From Skeletonema tropicum (Eukaryota > Bacillariophyta > Thalassiosirophyceae > Thalassiosirales > Thalassiosiraceae): a stretch of DNA of 64,000 bases. The notes under the pieces are model-generated. The model was not told the origin of the DNA. It did not search any database and saw nothing but the letters and a program-made list of their open reading frames with translations. Each line of letters opens with the position of its first letter. Within the stretch, counting starts at the first letter, position 1. Below are positions 31,260 through 40,381 of the stretch, in pieces. The stretch lies in contig CM074147.1 of the NCBI GenBank assembly GCA_037178625.1, positions 1 to 64,000 of the forward strand, in the 5' to 3' direction. Made by a program: the position numbers and the translations under genes.

Positions 31260-31760
31260 CGTTGCAATTATGTACTGCGTTGTGGCTACTTATGGTGCTA
31301 TTTTCATCATTGTGTGCAATGATAACGAATGAGAAATGATGATTTTCACCCTTGGCGGACTTTTTTACACTGAATTCCTACGAAGGAGCAACTATATTTT
31401 TTACCTAGGTATTTTTACTAGTTGATTTTCAACTATATTTTTTACCTAGGTAAATTTTATAAAGGGGGGGGTAAAAATCAAATGATCTCGAAATTGTAGT
31501 ACTCATCTCTGACTTTTTTTTTCAACAATGGCGAATTTACCACCACGTTTGGGCGGCCCTACTGAGTCAACGAGTGGCTCCCCGGGAAAAGCAACACCAC
31601 GCCCCAACACGTCAGGTGATGCTATGACAGAAATCTACCAGCTAGGGCGCGTAGGAACTGGTTCAAACAACTTTTTTCCCTATCGAAATTAGCCAGTTTT
31701 GGACTATGAGTTGGACTATGAATCACGATGCTCTCATAGTCTCGACGGGTAACCACTAGA

Positions 31761-32375
31761 TGAGGCTATACACAAAATGAAAATTGTAAATGTCCTGTGA
31801 CAAATGACCGGATGTTAACTTCAAGGCCTGTTCGGCTTAACTCTTTTCGCGCAAAGCGATGAGAGAATTTTTTTACTCACAAAAATGGCATATCGTACTT
31901 ACAATCCCCGCTCACATCACATTATTGGCACTGCGTTTAGCATGTTATCTGATCAATTTGAGCGATAGCTAGCTATTGCAATCGATTCGGCATGTCTTCT
32001 TCCATCAGAAAATAATTAATCTATAGTGTTTACTTACAATATTAACCTCATCCTAATCAGTTCCCTATCTCACCAAAATTACTCAATTTTGTTAGTAAAA
32101 AAGGAATACGAAGTACAAAACTTCGGTGCATTAGTGTTCCATTATGCAATTGCCTATAAACCGCGGTCAAAATACAGACGAACTACAAATTTCATTTAGT
32201 TCCCGAGTACCATGGTATAATGGATGAACAAAAAATGCATATTTCAGCGAGTAAAAAAGATGTTTCTAAGATTCCTTTATAATCTTCTACTAGATTACAG
32301 TCTAAAGGACTGCATGTATCGATCTTTGCATACATTTTTGGCTTATACTCCTATGCGAAACTTAAGACAGGCTTA
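31761..32375. other. Gene-free stretch upstream of a hypothetical gene
   Basis: AT-rich sequence without a supported gene or clear repeat. Confidence 0.4.
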
Positions 32376-33215
32376 ATGGCATGTATTGGGCCTACTTATT
32401 ATCCTTCTAACAGACACTCACAAGCTCCTGAGTACCAGAAGCCAAGCAATTATGATTTGCAGCACATACTCACAGATCAGCACCAGCAGCAGCACAACAA
32501 TCAACAATTCAACAAAGCTTGCAAGAAAGAGTCCTCATACTTCGAAGAGTACTTCACACGATCATCAGTTGCAGGAGAAGAAAAGGAGAAGGAGGAGCAA
32601 AAGATGACTGAACCATCCACGAAGAAATCCACACTCGATTCGAGCAAATCGATGACCGACGAGAGCTCATTTGAAAGCAAGCCTCACCGGGGATCATACC
32701 CACCCCCGAAGGACTTGTATTGGTCATCTTTAACACCGAGGAACGACCAATCATATTTGCTCTACTCATCTATGAAGCTTCCAACCGGATGCCTCTTCGA
32801 ACAAGATGGATGTGATGAGACTGAGCTACTCGCCCGTGCAAGGCGATGCCAAGAAATCATGAAATTATCAGAACAGGCTAAGGAAGCTGAAGCTGAGAGA
32901 GTTCGGATTGCCAATATTAAGCCGCTGACATGGGCGAAGCCCACGTTTGAACTAGATTCTACTACAACAACTGATGCTTCCGATGCCACCGTCGCCGACG
33001 AGACACAATCTGAAGAGCCGCGAGGAGACAGTTTAGGAAAAGAGCACCATTTGCTGCCGTATCACCCGGGCGGCAGATTCTTAACCAATCCAAGACAAAG
33101 ACCAACTCCGGAGGAAGTTCAGATGCTTTTAGACTTTACGAACAAGTGGATTCCATCTCGTCATGTTAAAGAAGAGAAGTCAGAAGATGAAACGATGAGT
33201 GACGATACACTTTAG
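32376..33215 (+). CDS. Hypothetical acidic, low-complexity protein
   Basis: 279 residues from ATG 32376 to TAG 33215. The N-terminal third is Gln/His/Asn-rich; the middle is Ser/Thr/Lys/Glu-rich. Two better-ordered blocks follow: ETELLARARRCQEIMKLSEQ with more Ala/Glu (a predicted helix) and PYHPGGRFLTNPRQRPTPEE before VQMLLDFTNKW. No signal peptide or membrane segment was seen. No family was recognised. The balanced C-terminal half and long uninterrupted frame support a real gene. Confidence 0.6.
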   Translation: MACIGPTYYPSNRHSQAPEYQKPSNYDLQHILTDQHQQQHNNQQFNKACKKESSYFEEYFTRSSVAGEEKEKEEQKMTEPSTKKSTLDSSKSMTDESSFESKPHRGSYPPPKDLYWSSLTPRNDQSYLLYSSMKLPTGCLFEQDGCDETELLARARRCQEIMKLSEQAKEAEAERVRIANIKPLTWAKPTFELDSTTTTDASDATVADETQSEEPRGDSLGKEHHLLPYHPGGRFLTNPRQRPTPEEVQMLLDFTNKWIPSRHVKEEKSEDETMSDDTL

Positions 33216-34040
33216 AGTGCGTGTGCAATTTCATCCTTCTGGATCTTTTATTGTTTTCCGTCCATCAGAACTTTTAGTAAATCTACTTTAAGCCCGTAAG
33301 CGTTGACATCTGACTCCTCTTTCTTTATCTTACATGTCATCTTACTCCATCAGACGCCTCACAACAATATCTTTTCTCTGAGAGAGAGAGAGTGCTGTCA
33401 AACGAATTTGTCAACTACCCAGCCCACCCAGCCTCAAGTTTTTCACCAGCTAGCCAGTCCGTTTCAATTTGTTATCGCTGTCATTTTTTCACTCTGCCAT
33501 GATGGAAGAGAATGGCCTCTCCTTGGGCCTGCTGGGATAGCGGGCATTTTGACTCTACATATTGTGGTTGGCGCCCCATTGGGCCCGCTATGTGGCTCAA
33601 AATACCCGTAAAATAAAGAAAGATACCCATGGAAGACCACAAATTTCCTGTTAACTCTCCTCAAGGCAGACTATCCTGTGGGCACGAACGCACGCCCGCC
33701 TGCTCGGTATCCAGGGAATGAATGAAGGCTTCACACACACAGAATCCAAAAAATAATAACCGCCTCCATACCGCGCGCCGGCCAACAGGAGGGGTGATCA
33801 GAACCTGTCCGTGAGATTGTTACACGGGTAACATTCACATCTCTGGCGGCGGCGGCGTTCCTACGTAGAAACATACCAGACCCCGTAGAACTCTGTTACT
33901 AATATTCTCACGGACAATTGTGTCATGTCACAGATTCGTTTCGGATGGGTGTCTCTCCTTATCTCTCTCACTATCATCACCAAGTTGTGTCGGGTAACAA
34001 GCGGAATTCAACTGGCGGCAGTAGAACTCGCGGCAGCTGT
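33216..34040. other. Gene-free stretch with inverted arms around the next element
   Basis: GGAGGGGTGATC (33788-33799) is inverted at 34632-34643, and TTACACGGGTAA occurs both near 33821 and near 34556. This suggests an older element into which the 34041-34552 element was inserted. Confidence 0.4.
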
Positions 34041-34552
34041 CTACTGGCGGGAAAAAAATTTCACTGGAAAAAATTGTCACCGTCACTGAAACTCCACACA
34101 AAACACTAACAAAACACAAAAAACACGAGTTCTGCACCCTTACATGGAGGTTCTGTGCCTCCATGTCGACCCCTAACACTAATAGTCGACCATAATACGA
34201 TAGTACAGACTATTAGCTTTCGATAGAACCACTGGTCAACGTTATATGAAGTATACTCGCATAGCAGCAGCAGTACAGGCATGCAGATCTGCCGTAGGCA
34301 TGCGTCATTCTAGCTCGAAATAGCAGGTATTGGTCCCAAATTCGTCGGTAGGTGCTCTATCTCGACGAATTATAGTCTCTTCTGCATGAGATAATGTAGA
34401 TATACTGTTTGGGATGCTACTTTTAAACTGCTCTATGTATTTTCGTCGAGTAGCATTGCCATATTTAGACTATCACAATTTTGTTAGTGTTTTGTGCGTG
34501 AAATTTGTGAGCTGTCACCGTGGTGACGGTGACAGTTTCTTCCCGCCAGTAG
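34041..34552 (+). mobile_element. Dispersed TIR element with 4-bp TSD, copy A
   Basis: The 512-bp element begins CTACTGGCGGGAA and ends with the inverse. CTGT flanks it on both sides (34037-34040 and 34553-34556). Its interior, including GCTTTCGATAGAACCACTGG and CTCGCATAGCAGCAGCAG, is shared with copies at 47310-47824 and 63190-63935. No coding capacity; inner arms share CACAAAACACTAACAAAA. Superfamily unproven; Sola-type elements make 4-bp duplications. Confidence 0.85.
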
Positions 34553-35024
34553 CTGTTACACGGGTAAAAATCCAAATCAAGCCGGCGGACAAATCTGTTA
34601 CATTTAGGAATTAGTATGATTCTACGTACGGGATCACCCCTCCTCGGCCAACGGTTGTTTGGCTGTGAACCCGAGCGAAGGGAAGGTACCCGAGCCAAAA
34701 TGCTCGGGTAACGGATATTGGGGTATTTATTTTAGCGACTAAATTACCAATTCCTACATATTAGATAGTAGCAATTCGTTTGGGTACTTAAAGCAGGACT
34801 TGCTTCGCGAACGCTCGAAAAGAGGCTTTTCAGATTTGGAGCTGGAGATATATTCAACCGAAATTCGGCAGATCGCTATTTGAGGAAATATGGGATCATT
34901 TACGTACAAAATCTTCTTATTTCGAACTGAAATGACCCCTAAATTGACCTTTTTCCACAGGAAAATCATATCGTATGGGTGCGTCCTCGGGTTCACAACC
35001 TTCTAACTAGGAGTAAAAACAAAC
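34553..35024. other. Gene-free stretch upstream of the P450 gene
   Basis: No gene was seen. GGTACCCGAGC and GCTCGGGTAACG near 34690-34710 form a small inverted repeat (GCTCGGGTA/TACCCGAGC). Confidence 0.4.
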
Positions 35025-36572
35025 ATGACGGCGATCACAGCAACGTCATTGATTCATTGGCTATTGCTGGAGACTATTCTTCCTCAGCAATTGATGATAG
35101 CTTTCCTCGTTATCATTCTGCTGTTCATTATTTTGAAGAAATTCATCCTTGGAGATGCGCTTGACTATCAGAAAAATCCAGCCAAGTTCCTCCTCCACAA
35201 ATCACAACATGATAGTATCTTTGGGATTAATTTGGCTGGAAGAAAAATGGTCGTAATGACTGGCACATGTCACGATGATGCATGCACATCATCAAAGAGT
35301 GGTGGCTGTCCGCATAGAGAATTGCTCCATCAGGCCATGACGCTGCCAGAACGGATCTTTAGTGCGAGAGAAGCAGTTGCCGATGTTGGATTTTTGTATA
35401 CTTTGGGGTCGAACAATGTGTACAGAGGAACTGACTTTCATAAGCGATGTATTAAGGATTATGTGAATGAGCACGGCGACTTGAATTTTGGTCTGCTGAA
35501 TGCTCTGAGAGACTCTTATCGTGTTATTATTGAAGGGGAACGATTGAAGCAGCAAGCAGGTGATGATGCCGTCGTAGTTTTTGATGATCTATTAAATCTA
35601 GTGAGGTTGGCGACCCTCCGGGGCATCGTCGTGGAACTACTGGGGGAGAGTTTTCTAAATTGCTCATGTTGCAGCAGCGACTTTTTGGATGAATTCATGG
35701 TTCTTCAGGACAGCATAGAGTCAGCCACCGCAGCTGCTGCTATCTTACCTAGTTGGATAAGTGTCCCGTTGATATTGAAGCCAGTGGAAAAACGACGAAT
35801 GAAGCTGCAGATAAACATTCAAGAGCGAATCAGATGGGCATGGCAGCAAGATCATGGTATAATTGGACCATGGCTGGTGAAATTCCGTCAGCAGTGTGAT
35901 GAAGGGAGTGTTACACTCGAAGTTGCTTCAGAGTTTGTAGTTGGATTATTGTTTGCTGCTGCAAAGAACCCAGCAATTGCCTCGGCACAAACTCTATTGT
36001 TTCTCATTTTACATGGGAGTGAGGAACATAAATCCAAGGTGCATGATGAAGCGGAGCAGTTACTAAAATCAGCACAACGTAACAAATGCACCACTACAAC
36101 GCCCTTGAGTGCCATTCGACAATCATGCTATGAAACTCTAAGACTTACATCTCACTCAATTGGTGCACTTAGGAAGGTGAAAGAAGAAGAAGTCGTGTTA
36201 GGATCAGGAACTTCTCAGCAGTACATTCTCAGTCCGAGTCAAGTTGTGGCGGTTTCACACATCGTTCCGAGCCTGGACCAACGGTTGTGGGGTAAAGATG
36301 CCGACAAATACAAGCCATCGAGAGAGGAATGGACAAAGGAAGAAGCAAAACCAGATGAATATAAGTTCAGCACGTTTAGTCAAGGACATCACCGTTGTCC
36401 TGGACAGAGCATAGCTCTTCAAATAATGGAACTTACCCTTTCCATTCTATTGGTTCACTATGAAGTGACGCTGCAACAGAAGAAAGAGGCGGTCCCTGGT
36501 GTATGCTTTGAGCGTGCAACTATAGCACAGCGCAAGGGCAAGGTACCTGTTTGTATTAGGATTGGGAGGTGA
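35025..36572 (+). CDS. Cytochrome P450 monooxygenase
   Basis: 515 residues, single exon. An N-terminal hydrophobic anchor (IAFLVIILLFIILKKFILGD) indicates ER or other membrane attachment with the enzyme on the cytosolic side. P450 signatures: the K-helix ExxR in YETLRL (about residues 370-373), the meander, and the haem-binding loop FSQGHHRCPG (about 451-460) with the Cys thiolate ligand, followed by the L-helix MELTLSILLVHYEV. The haem-loop and ETLR form resemble the CYP7/8/51-like branch more than plant A-type enzymes, but substrate and family cannot be assigned. ATG 35025 lies in a weakly purine-rich context. A RING gene begins 114 bp downstream on the same strand. Confidence 0.88.
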   Translation: MTAITATSLIHWLLLETILPQQLMIAFLVIILLFIILKKFILGDALDYQKNPAKFLLHKSQHDSIFGINLAGRKMVVMTGTCHDDACTSSKSGGCPHRELLHQAMTLPERIFSAREAVADVGFLYTLGSNNVYRGTDFHKRCIKDYVNEHGDLNFGLLNALRDSYRVIIEGERLKQQAGDDAVVVFDDLLNLVRLATLRGIVVELLGESFLNCSCCSSDFLDEFMVLQDSIESATAAAAILPSWISVPLILKPVEKRRMKLQINIQERIRWAWQQDHGIIGPWLVKFRQQCDEGSVTLEVASEFVVGLLFAAAKNPAIASAQTLLFLILHGSEEHKSKVHDEAEQLLKSAQRNKCTTTTPLSAIRQSCYETLRLTSHSIGALRKVKEEEVVLGSGTSQQYILSPSQVVAVSHIVPSLDQRLWGKDADKYKPSREEWTKEEAKPDEYKFSTFSQGHHRCPGQSIALQIMELTLSILLVHYEVTLQQKKEAVPGVCFERATIAQRKGKVPVCIRIGR

Positions 36573-36686
36573 TGTGGGATGGGAAGAGGGACACACATGA
36601 TATGGTTGGAGAAAGGCATCCGCAAATTGATCACAATAAAGTCCCCTTTCAAACGGACCCGTTTCACATAAAATAATAAAATCAAA

Positions 36687-37178
36687 ATGGTAACATGTTG
36701 TTCGATATGCCTCGATTCAATATCATGCAAATTTGGCGTTTGCTCTCCTTGTGGGCATCCATTCCACCATCACTGCTGGAGTAAGATGATTGCTAATGGC
36801 AACGCATCGAAGTGTCCAGTGTGTAGTACCGATGTGGAGAGATTTGTGAGAGTTTTCATGGACGTGTGCGATTCAAAAGGCGATGGTGTTGTTCAGCGAC
36901 ATGACAAACGGAGCAAGTGCTGTGAACATTTGGGACAGGTTGTGGCGGAATTAAAGGAAGAAATCTCTGTATTGCAGGCTCTGCTTCATCGGTTCCACAA
37001 AGAGGCGTTGTCACAGCTATCTCAGATGGAGCTGGAGCTGAAGGGCGTCGCTACAGTGCCTTCTGATGCATCATGTTCTAAGAATGATGCAGAAATTTGT
37101 AAACTGCAAGAACGGTTGCGACGCTTTCATGAAGAGGCGCTATCTCAGCTGGAAGGAGATCGGGTGTCTTTCTGGTGA
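36687..37178 (+). CDS. RING-finger protein with coiled coils
   Basis: 163 residues. The RING is at the extreme N-terminus: CSICLDSIS..., CSPCGHPFHHHCW and KCPVC supply the Cys/His ligands of a RING-type zinc finger. Two similar helical blocks follow (QALLHRFHKEALSQLSQM and QERLRRFHEEALSQLEGD), apparently an internal duplication. RING proteins of this layout usually act as E3 ubiquitin ligases, with the coiled coil for partners. The stop at 37178 is 53 bp from the end of the convergent Hsp70-like gene, so the 3' UTRs probably overlap. Confidence 0.82.
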   Translation: MVTCCSICLDSISCKFGVCSPCGHPFHHHCWSKMIANGNASKCPVCSTDVERFVRVFMDVCDSKGDGVVQRHDKRSKCCEHLGQVVAELKEEISVLQALLHRFHKEALSQLSQMELELKGVATVPSDASCSKNDAEICKLQERLRRFHEEALSQLEGDRVSFW

Positions 37179-37231
37179 GGAAAATTTATGTCTGAGACAA
37201 TCTGTATAGGAGTAGTGAATGTTTATTACGA

Positions 37232-39919
37232 TTAGTAGAAATCATCTTCATCATCAAACTCATCAACGATCAAACCCGAGATCCCACCACCCATTTCCAT
37301 CACCATCCCTCCGTCATCCCCACTTGGAACCATCATCCCACGCTTCTTGGCTAATGCACGCATGACTGCAGCCGCCATAGGACTAAGCACAGTTTGGCCC
37401 TGATCTTCTCCATCTAATATTCCAGCCTGGACAGCACATCCCAAAGCCACCGCTTCATCGGGGTTGACTGTTCTCTGAGGTGTTTGTCCGACTACTGCCT
37501 CGAGGAGTTTGCCAATCACGGGCATACGTGTGGCTCCTCCAACCAGAACAATTCGAGAAAGGACACGACCGTGAATACCCTCCTGAACTTTTTTGGTCCC
37601 CTCCGTTAACGAGAGTGCTTGTTGTGACATGCTTTGGTTCTTTTTCTTTTGCTGTTTTCCCAATAGTGACGCAGTTGTGGCATCCTCCATGGCCGATTGT
37701 TTCTGCTTCCGAAAGGATCGCTCTTTCTTATCAATATCACGTGCCTTTCTTCGACCACGCTGCTGTGCCTTCTTTTGCGCCTTGAGATCCATCAATTGTA
37801 TCTGTTCTAGCGCTTGTTCACTCAATGCCTCTGATGCATCTTCTTCTTCTTCTTCTTCCTCTACCTCTCGTCCTCCTTTCATTTTGAGAAGTAATCCCCC
37901 CCCATCATCAACGTCATCATCATCATCATCATCAAACTCCCAAAAGTCTTCTCCACCCTCGTACTCACTCCTCGCCTTCTCCATGGCAAGTGCATTCTCT
38001 ACGAAGCTTGGACGTGCCTCTCCGGGTAGCAATGCACCAGCCATGATGGCCACCTCTCTGATTGGTTGGAGTAGCATTTGCAACTCGTTGGCACAGATTG
38101 TCTCGAAAATTTTGCGATCAAGTGTTACGATAGTGTAATCTTGACCGGCTACCCAACCTGTTGATTCCAATGCTTCGATATCAAAGGGGCCAATGAAATT
38201 GGTTCTAATGTCGGAAGAACCATCATCATCTGTATCAGCACTATAATATTCTCCCTCGTCACTCCCACCACCACCACCACCACCCAACTTTCTCCACCCT
38301 TCTTCAGACAGCGGTACCAAAATCTCCACAATCTTTTGATTACTCAAACATTTCCGTACTTCTTCCGCTACACGCAATATAATATCCTGAATCTCTCCAG
38401 ATCCCCTTCGATACCAATCCTTGACAAATACTACCCCATTACCACCACCTTCATTATTGTTGATCTTGTTATTCATCATCTTGCTCTTTTTGCCAAACTC
38501 GACAGCCTGAGCACTCAAATACTCCGCAACACGTCGATCAAAGTCCGTACCACCCAATCGATTATTCCCAACCGTTGCCAAAACTTCCGTGAATCCACCA
38601 CCCACTTCCAATATTGATACATCGAATGTTCCCCCACCTAGGTCGAATACTAATATGAGCTCATCTTCGGCAAAAACTTCCGAAGAACCGTGAGAAGAAG
38701 AAGAAGAAGAGTCATCATCGTCCACATTTCCATAGGCCAATGCCGCAGCCTCTGGTTCTGGTAACAACTTGACCTTTTCCACCCCCGCCAATTCCGAGGC
38801 ACGTATGGTCGCACGACGTTGCGCTTCGGTAAAGTAGGCTGGTACACCAATGACTGCTCTGGTAACCTTGACCCTTGTTGTTTCGTTGTTGGAATTATTA
38901 TTATTGTTGTTGGCATTAGCAGCATTATGTTCCTCACTATATTTTTGTTCGGCAACATCAAACAGTTTTCGTAGTAGACATGCCGAAATTTGTTCTGGTC
39001 GTAATGTGAGTGATTCCTCTTGTATCGTACAGGATAGTAAGGCAGGATCGGACTGAGCTTGTTCCAATTGTTTGTGTAATTTGGGTATTTCATCGTCCTT
39101 CTTGTTTCGTTTCCATTTGTTGTTGCCCTTTTTCTTCTTTTTGTTGTTTTTGCCCTTGTTCTTTTTGTTGTTATTGTGAGTATCATCCTCCATCATGAGA
39201 AAGTTGGTAATATCATCATCATCATTGATAGAATCATCTACAGAAGATGATGATTGTTTGGATGATGATACCAAATTGGGCACTACCCCAAGTGCCAATG
39301 AGGCCATCTTCCCACCTGTCCCGATGACACGTTTGACATTTCTGTAGGATGAATTGGGATGATGTTGTTCGTATGTAATGGCTTGATTGCCGGTGAAGAT
39401 GTTGTAGGTGGAGGATACTGGCCATTCCATGTTGTCGATATTATCTGAATCATCCCAGGGAGGAAGTGTTAGTGATGATGATGATGATGATAGATTATCT
39501 GACTCATAATTAGTTGATGATGATGATGGCACCAAGGCAACCACACTGGGCAAAGTGGTCCGAGAGTCAATTTCAATCATTGTAGGCACGTTACGTCGTC
39601 GTTTCGATGAGGATGATCGATCAATATCATTATCATTATCAGGGCGACGAGGCAGCATCATTGCCACGGCACTATTGGTAGTACCAAGATCGATGCCCAC
39701 ACCAATACCCTGCAAGTAGTGATCATCATTATCGGCAGAAGCAGCGAAGAGCAGTGGCAGTGTCGGCCGTCGTTGGGAGAGTATTGATGGCTTTGGTAGT
39801 AGCGTCAGGCTAGCTTGTTGAGCAGGTGGTGGTCGTCGTTGTCGCAGAGGAGAGGTGATGGATGGTTGGAAGAATGCATTGCTGACTGACAGCAGCGGTG
39901 GGAGAAGTGGCCACAGCAT
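37232..39919 (-). CDS. Hsp70-family protein with plastid-type presequence, no substrate-binding domain
   Basis: 895 residues, single exon. The start MLWPLLPPLLSVSNAFFQPS looks like a signal peptide followed by an A-F-type cleavage site, the diatom plastid pattern. Hsp70 ATPase motifs: GVGIDLGTTNSAV (about 73-85), GVPAYFTEAQRRA, LPEPEAAALAYG, VFDLGGGTFDVSIL, RLGGTDFD, and the adenosine motif RIVLVGGATRMPVI. Long Asp/Ser/Asn/Lys-rich inserts interrupt the fold. After NPDEAVALGCAVQAGIL only about 65 residues remain, so the usual beta-sandwich and lid (about 230 residues) are missing. It may be a regulatory or specialised Hsp70-like ATPase rather than a general chaperone. A plus-strand neighbour starts 460 bp away. 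Confidence 0.85.
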   Translation of the reverse strand: MLWPLLPPLLSVSNAFFQPSITSPLRQRRPPPAQQASLTLLPKPSILSQRRPTLPLLFAASADNDDHYLQGIGVGIDLGTTNSAVAMMLPRRPDNDNDIDRSSSSKRRRNVPTMIEIDSRTTLPSVVALVPSSSSTNYESDNLSSSSSSLTLPPWDDSDNIDNMEWPVSSTYNIFTGNQAITYEQHHPNSSYRNVKRVIGTGGKMASLALGVVPNLVSSSKQSSSSVDDSINDDDDITNFLMMEDDTHNNNKKNKGKNNKKKKKGNNKWKRNKKDDEIPKLHKQLEQAQSDPALLSCTIQEESLTLRPEQISACLLRKLFDVAEQKYSEEHNAANANNNNNNSNNETTRVKVTRAVIGVPAYFTEAQRRATIRASELAGVEKVKLLPEPEAAALAYGNVDDDDSSSSSSHGSSEVFAEDELILVFDLGGGTFDVSILEVGGGFTEVLATVGNNRLGGTDFDRRVAEYLSAQAVEFGKKSKMMNNKINNNEGGGNGVVFVKDWYRRGSGEIQDIILRVAEEVRKCLSNQKIVEILVPLSEEGWRKLGGGGGGGSDEGEYYSADTDDDGSSDIRTNFIGPFDIEALESTGWVAGQDYTIVTLDRKIFETICANELQMLLQPIREVAIMAGALLPGEARPSFVENALAMEKARSEYEGGEDFWEFDDDDDDDVDDGGGLLLKMKGGREVEEEEEEEDASEALSEQALEQIQLMDLKAQKKAQQRGRRKARDIDKKERSFRKQKQSAMEDATTASLLGKQQKKKNQSMSQQALSLTEGTKKVQEGIHGRVLSRIVLVGGATRMPVIGKLLEAVVGQTPQRTVNPDEAVALGCAVQAGILDGEDQGQTVLSPMAAAVMRALAKKRGMMVPSGDDGGMVMEMGGGISGLIVDEFDDEDDFY

Positions 39920-40381
39920 CGTGCAGTAGTGATGATGGTGTGTGGTAGGTTACTTCGTCTTCGTAGTTCGTGCGTAGTATGATGTGATTTATTTGATGGC
40001 CATGGTGGAGGCGCCAAATAGGCATGCGTCACTTCTTAAGATACACTGTGCGTGATTGATTGCATTACTAAGCGTGAAAGATCGTGACTAATGGAGCTGC
40101 ACGACGATAGAGATCGCGTGACCATCACGCATCGTCACGCCGCACCGATATGGCCAATTTTGGCTCACTTCCAAACTTTTCACAGCAAAATTTATGGAAG
40201 GTTCGTTCCGTTCACACTCCTACAAGAAAGAGATCTGATGAGTAGAAGTATGGAGCCATTCAAGATGCAACACGAGCTGACTGAACTCTCTGCTCTTACC
40301 TGCATTTATGGCTGTGGCATGGTGGTGAGGGCTCTCTTGGCTATAGCCTGAATTGAAGGTCACTTCTTGATAGTTGCAACC

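Larger units (their letters stand above)
28925..31499. mobile_element. Tc1/mariner-like element with TIRs of about 200 bp
   Basis: Long near-identical inverted repeats run from CTACAATTTCGAGATCATTT at 28925 inward to about 29129, and from about 31290 to 31499. TA borders both ends (28923-28924 and 31500-31501). Only scattered mismatches are seen, so the arms are young or conserved. Inside are a broken minus-strand DDE transposase (30070-31259) and a plus-strand gene (29604-30005). TA target and DDE_3-type enzyme agree with the Tc1/IS630/mariner superfamily. Confidence 0.8.
27446..31760. mobile_element. Outer inverted-repeat element containing a nested Tc1-like element
   Basis: TCTAGTGGT(C/T)ACCCGTCGAG plus ACTA at 27446-27469 is inverted at 31737-31760 (23 of 24 bases). 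Both arms are followed inward by GACTATGA-type repeats. Inside lies a piggyBac-like coding remnant (28231-28824) and then the complete nested element 28925-31499. The arms may be TIR tips, but no target duplication was made out. Confidence 0.6.
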
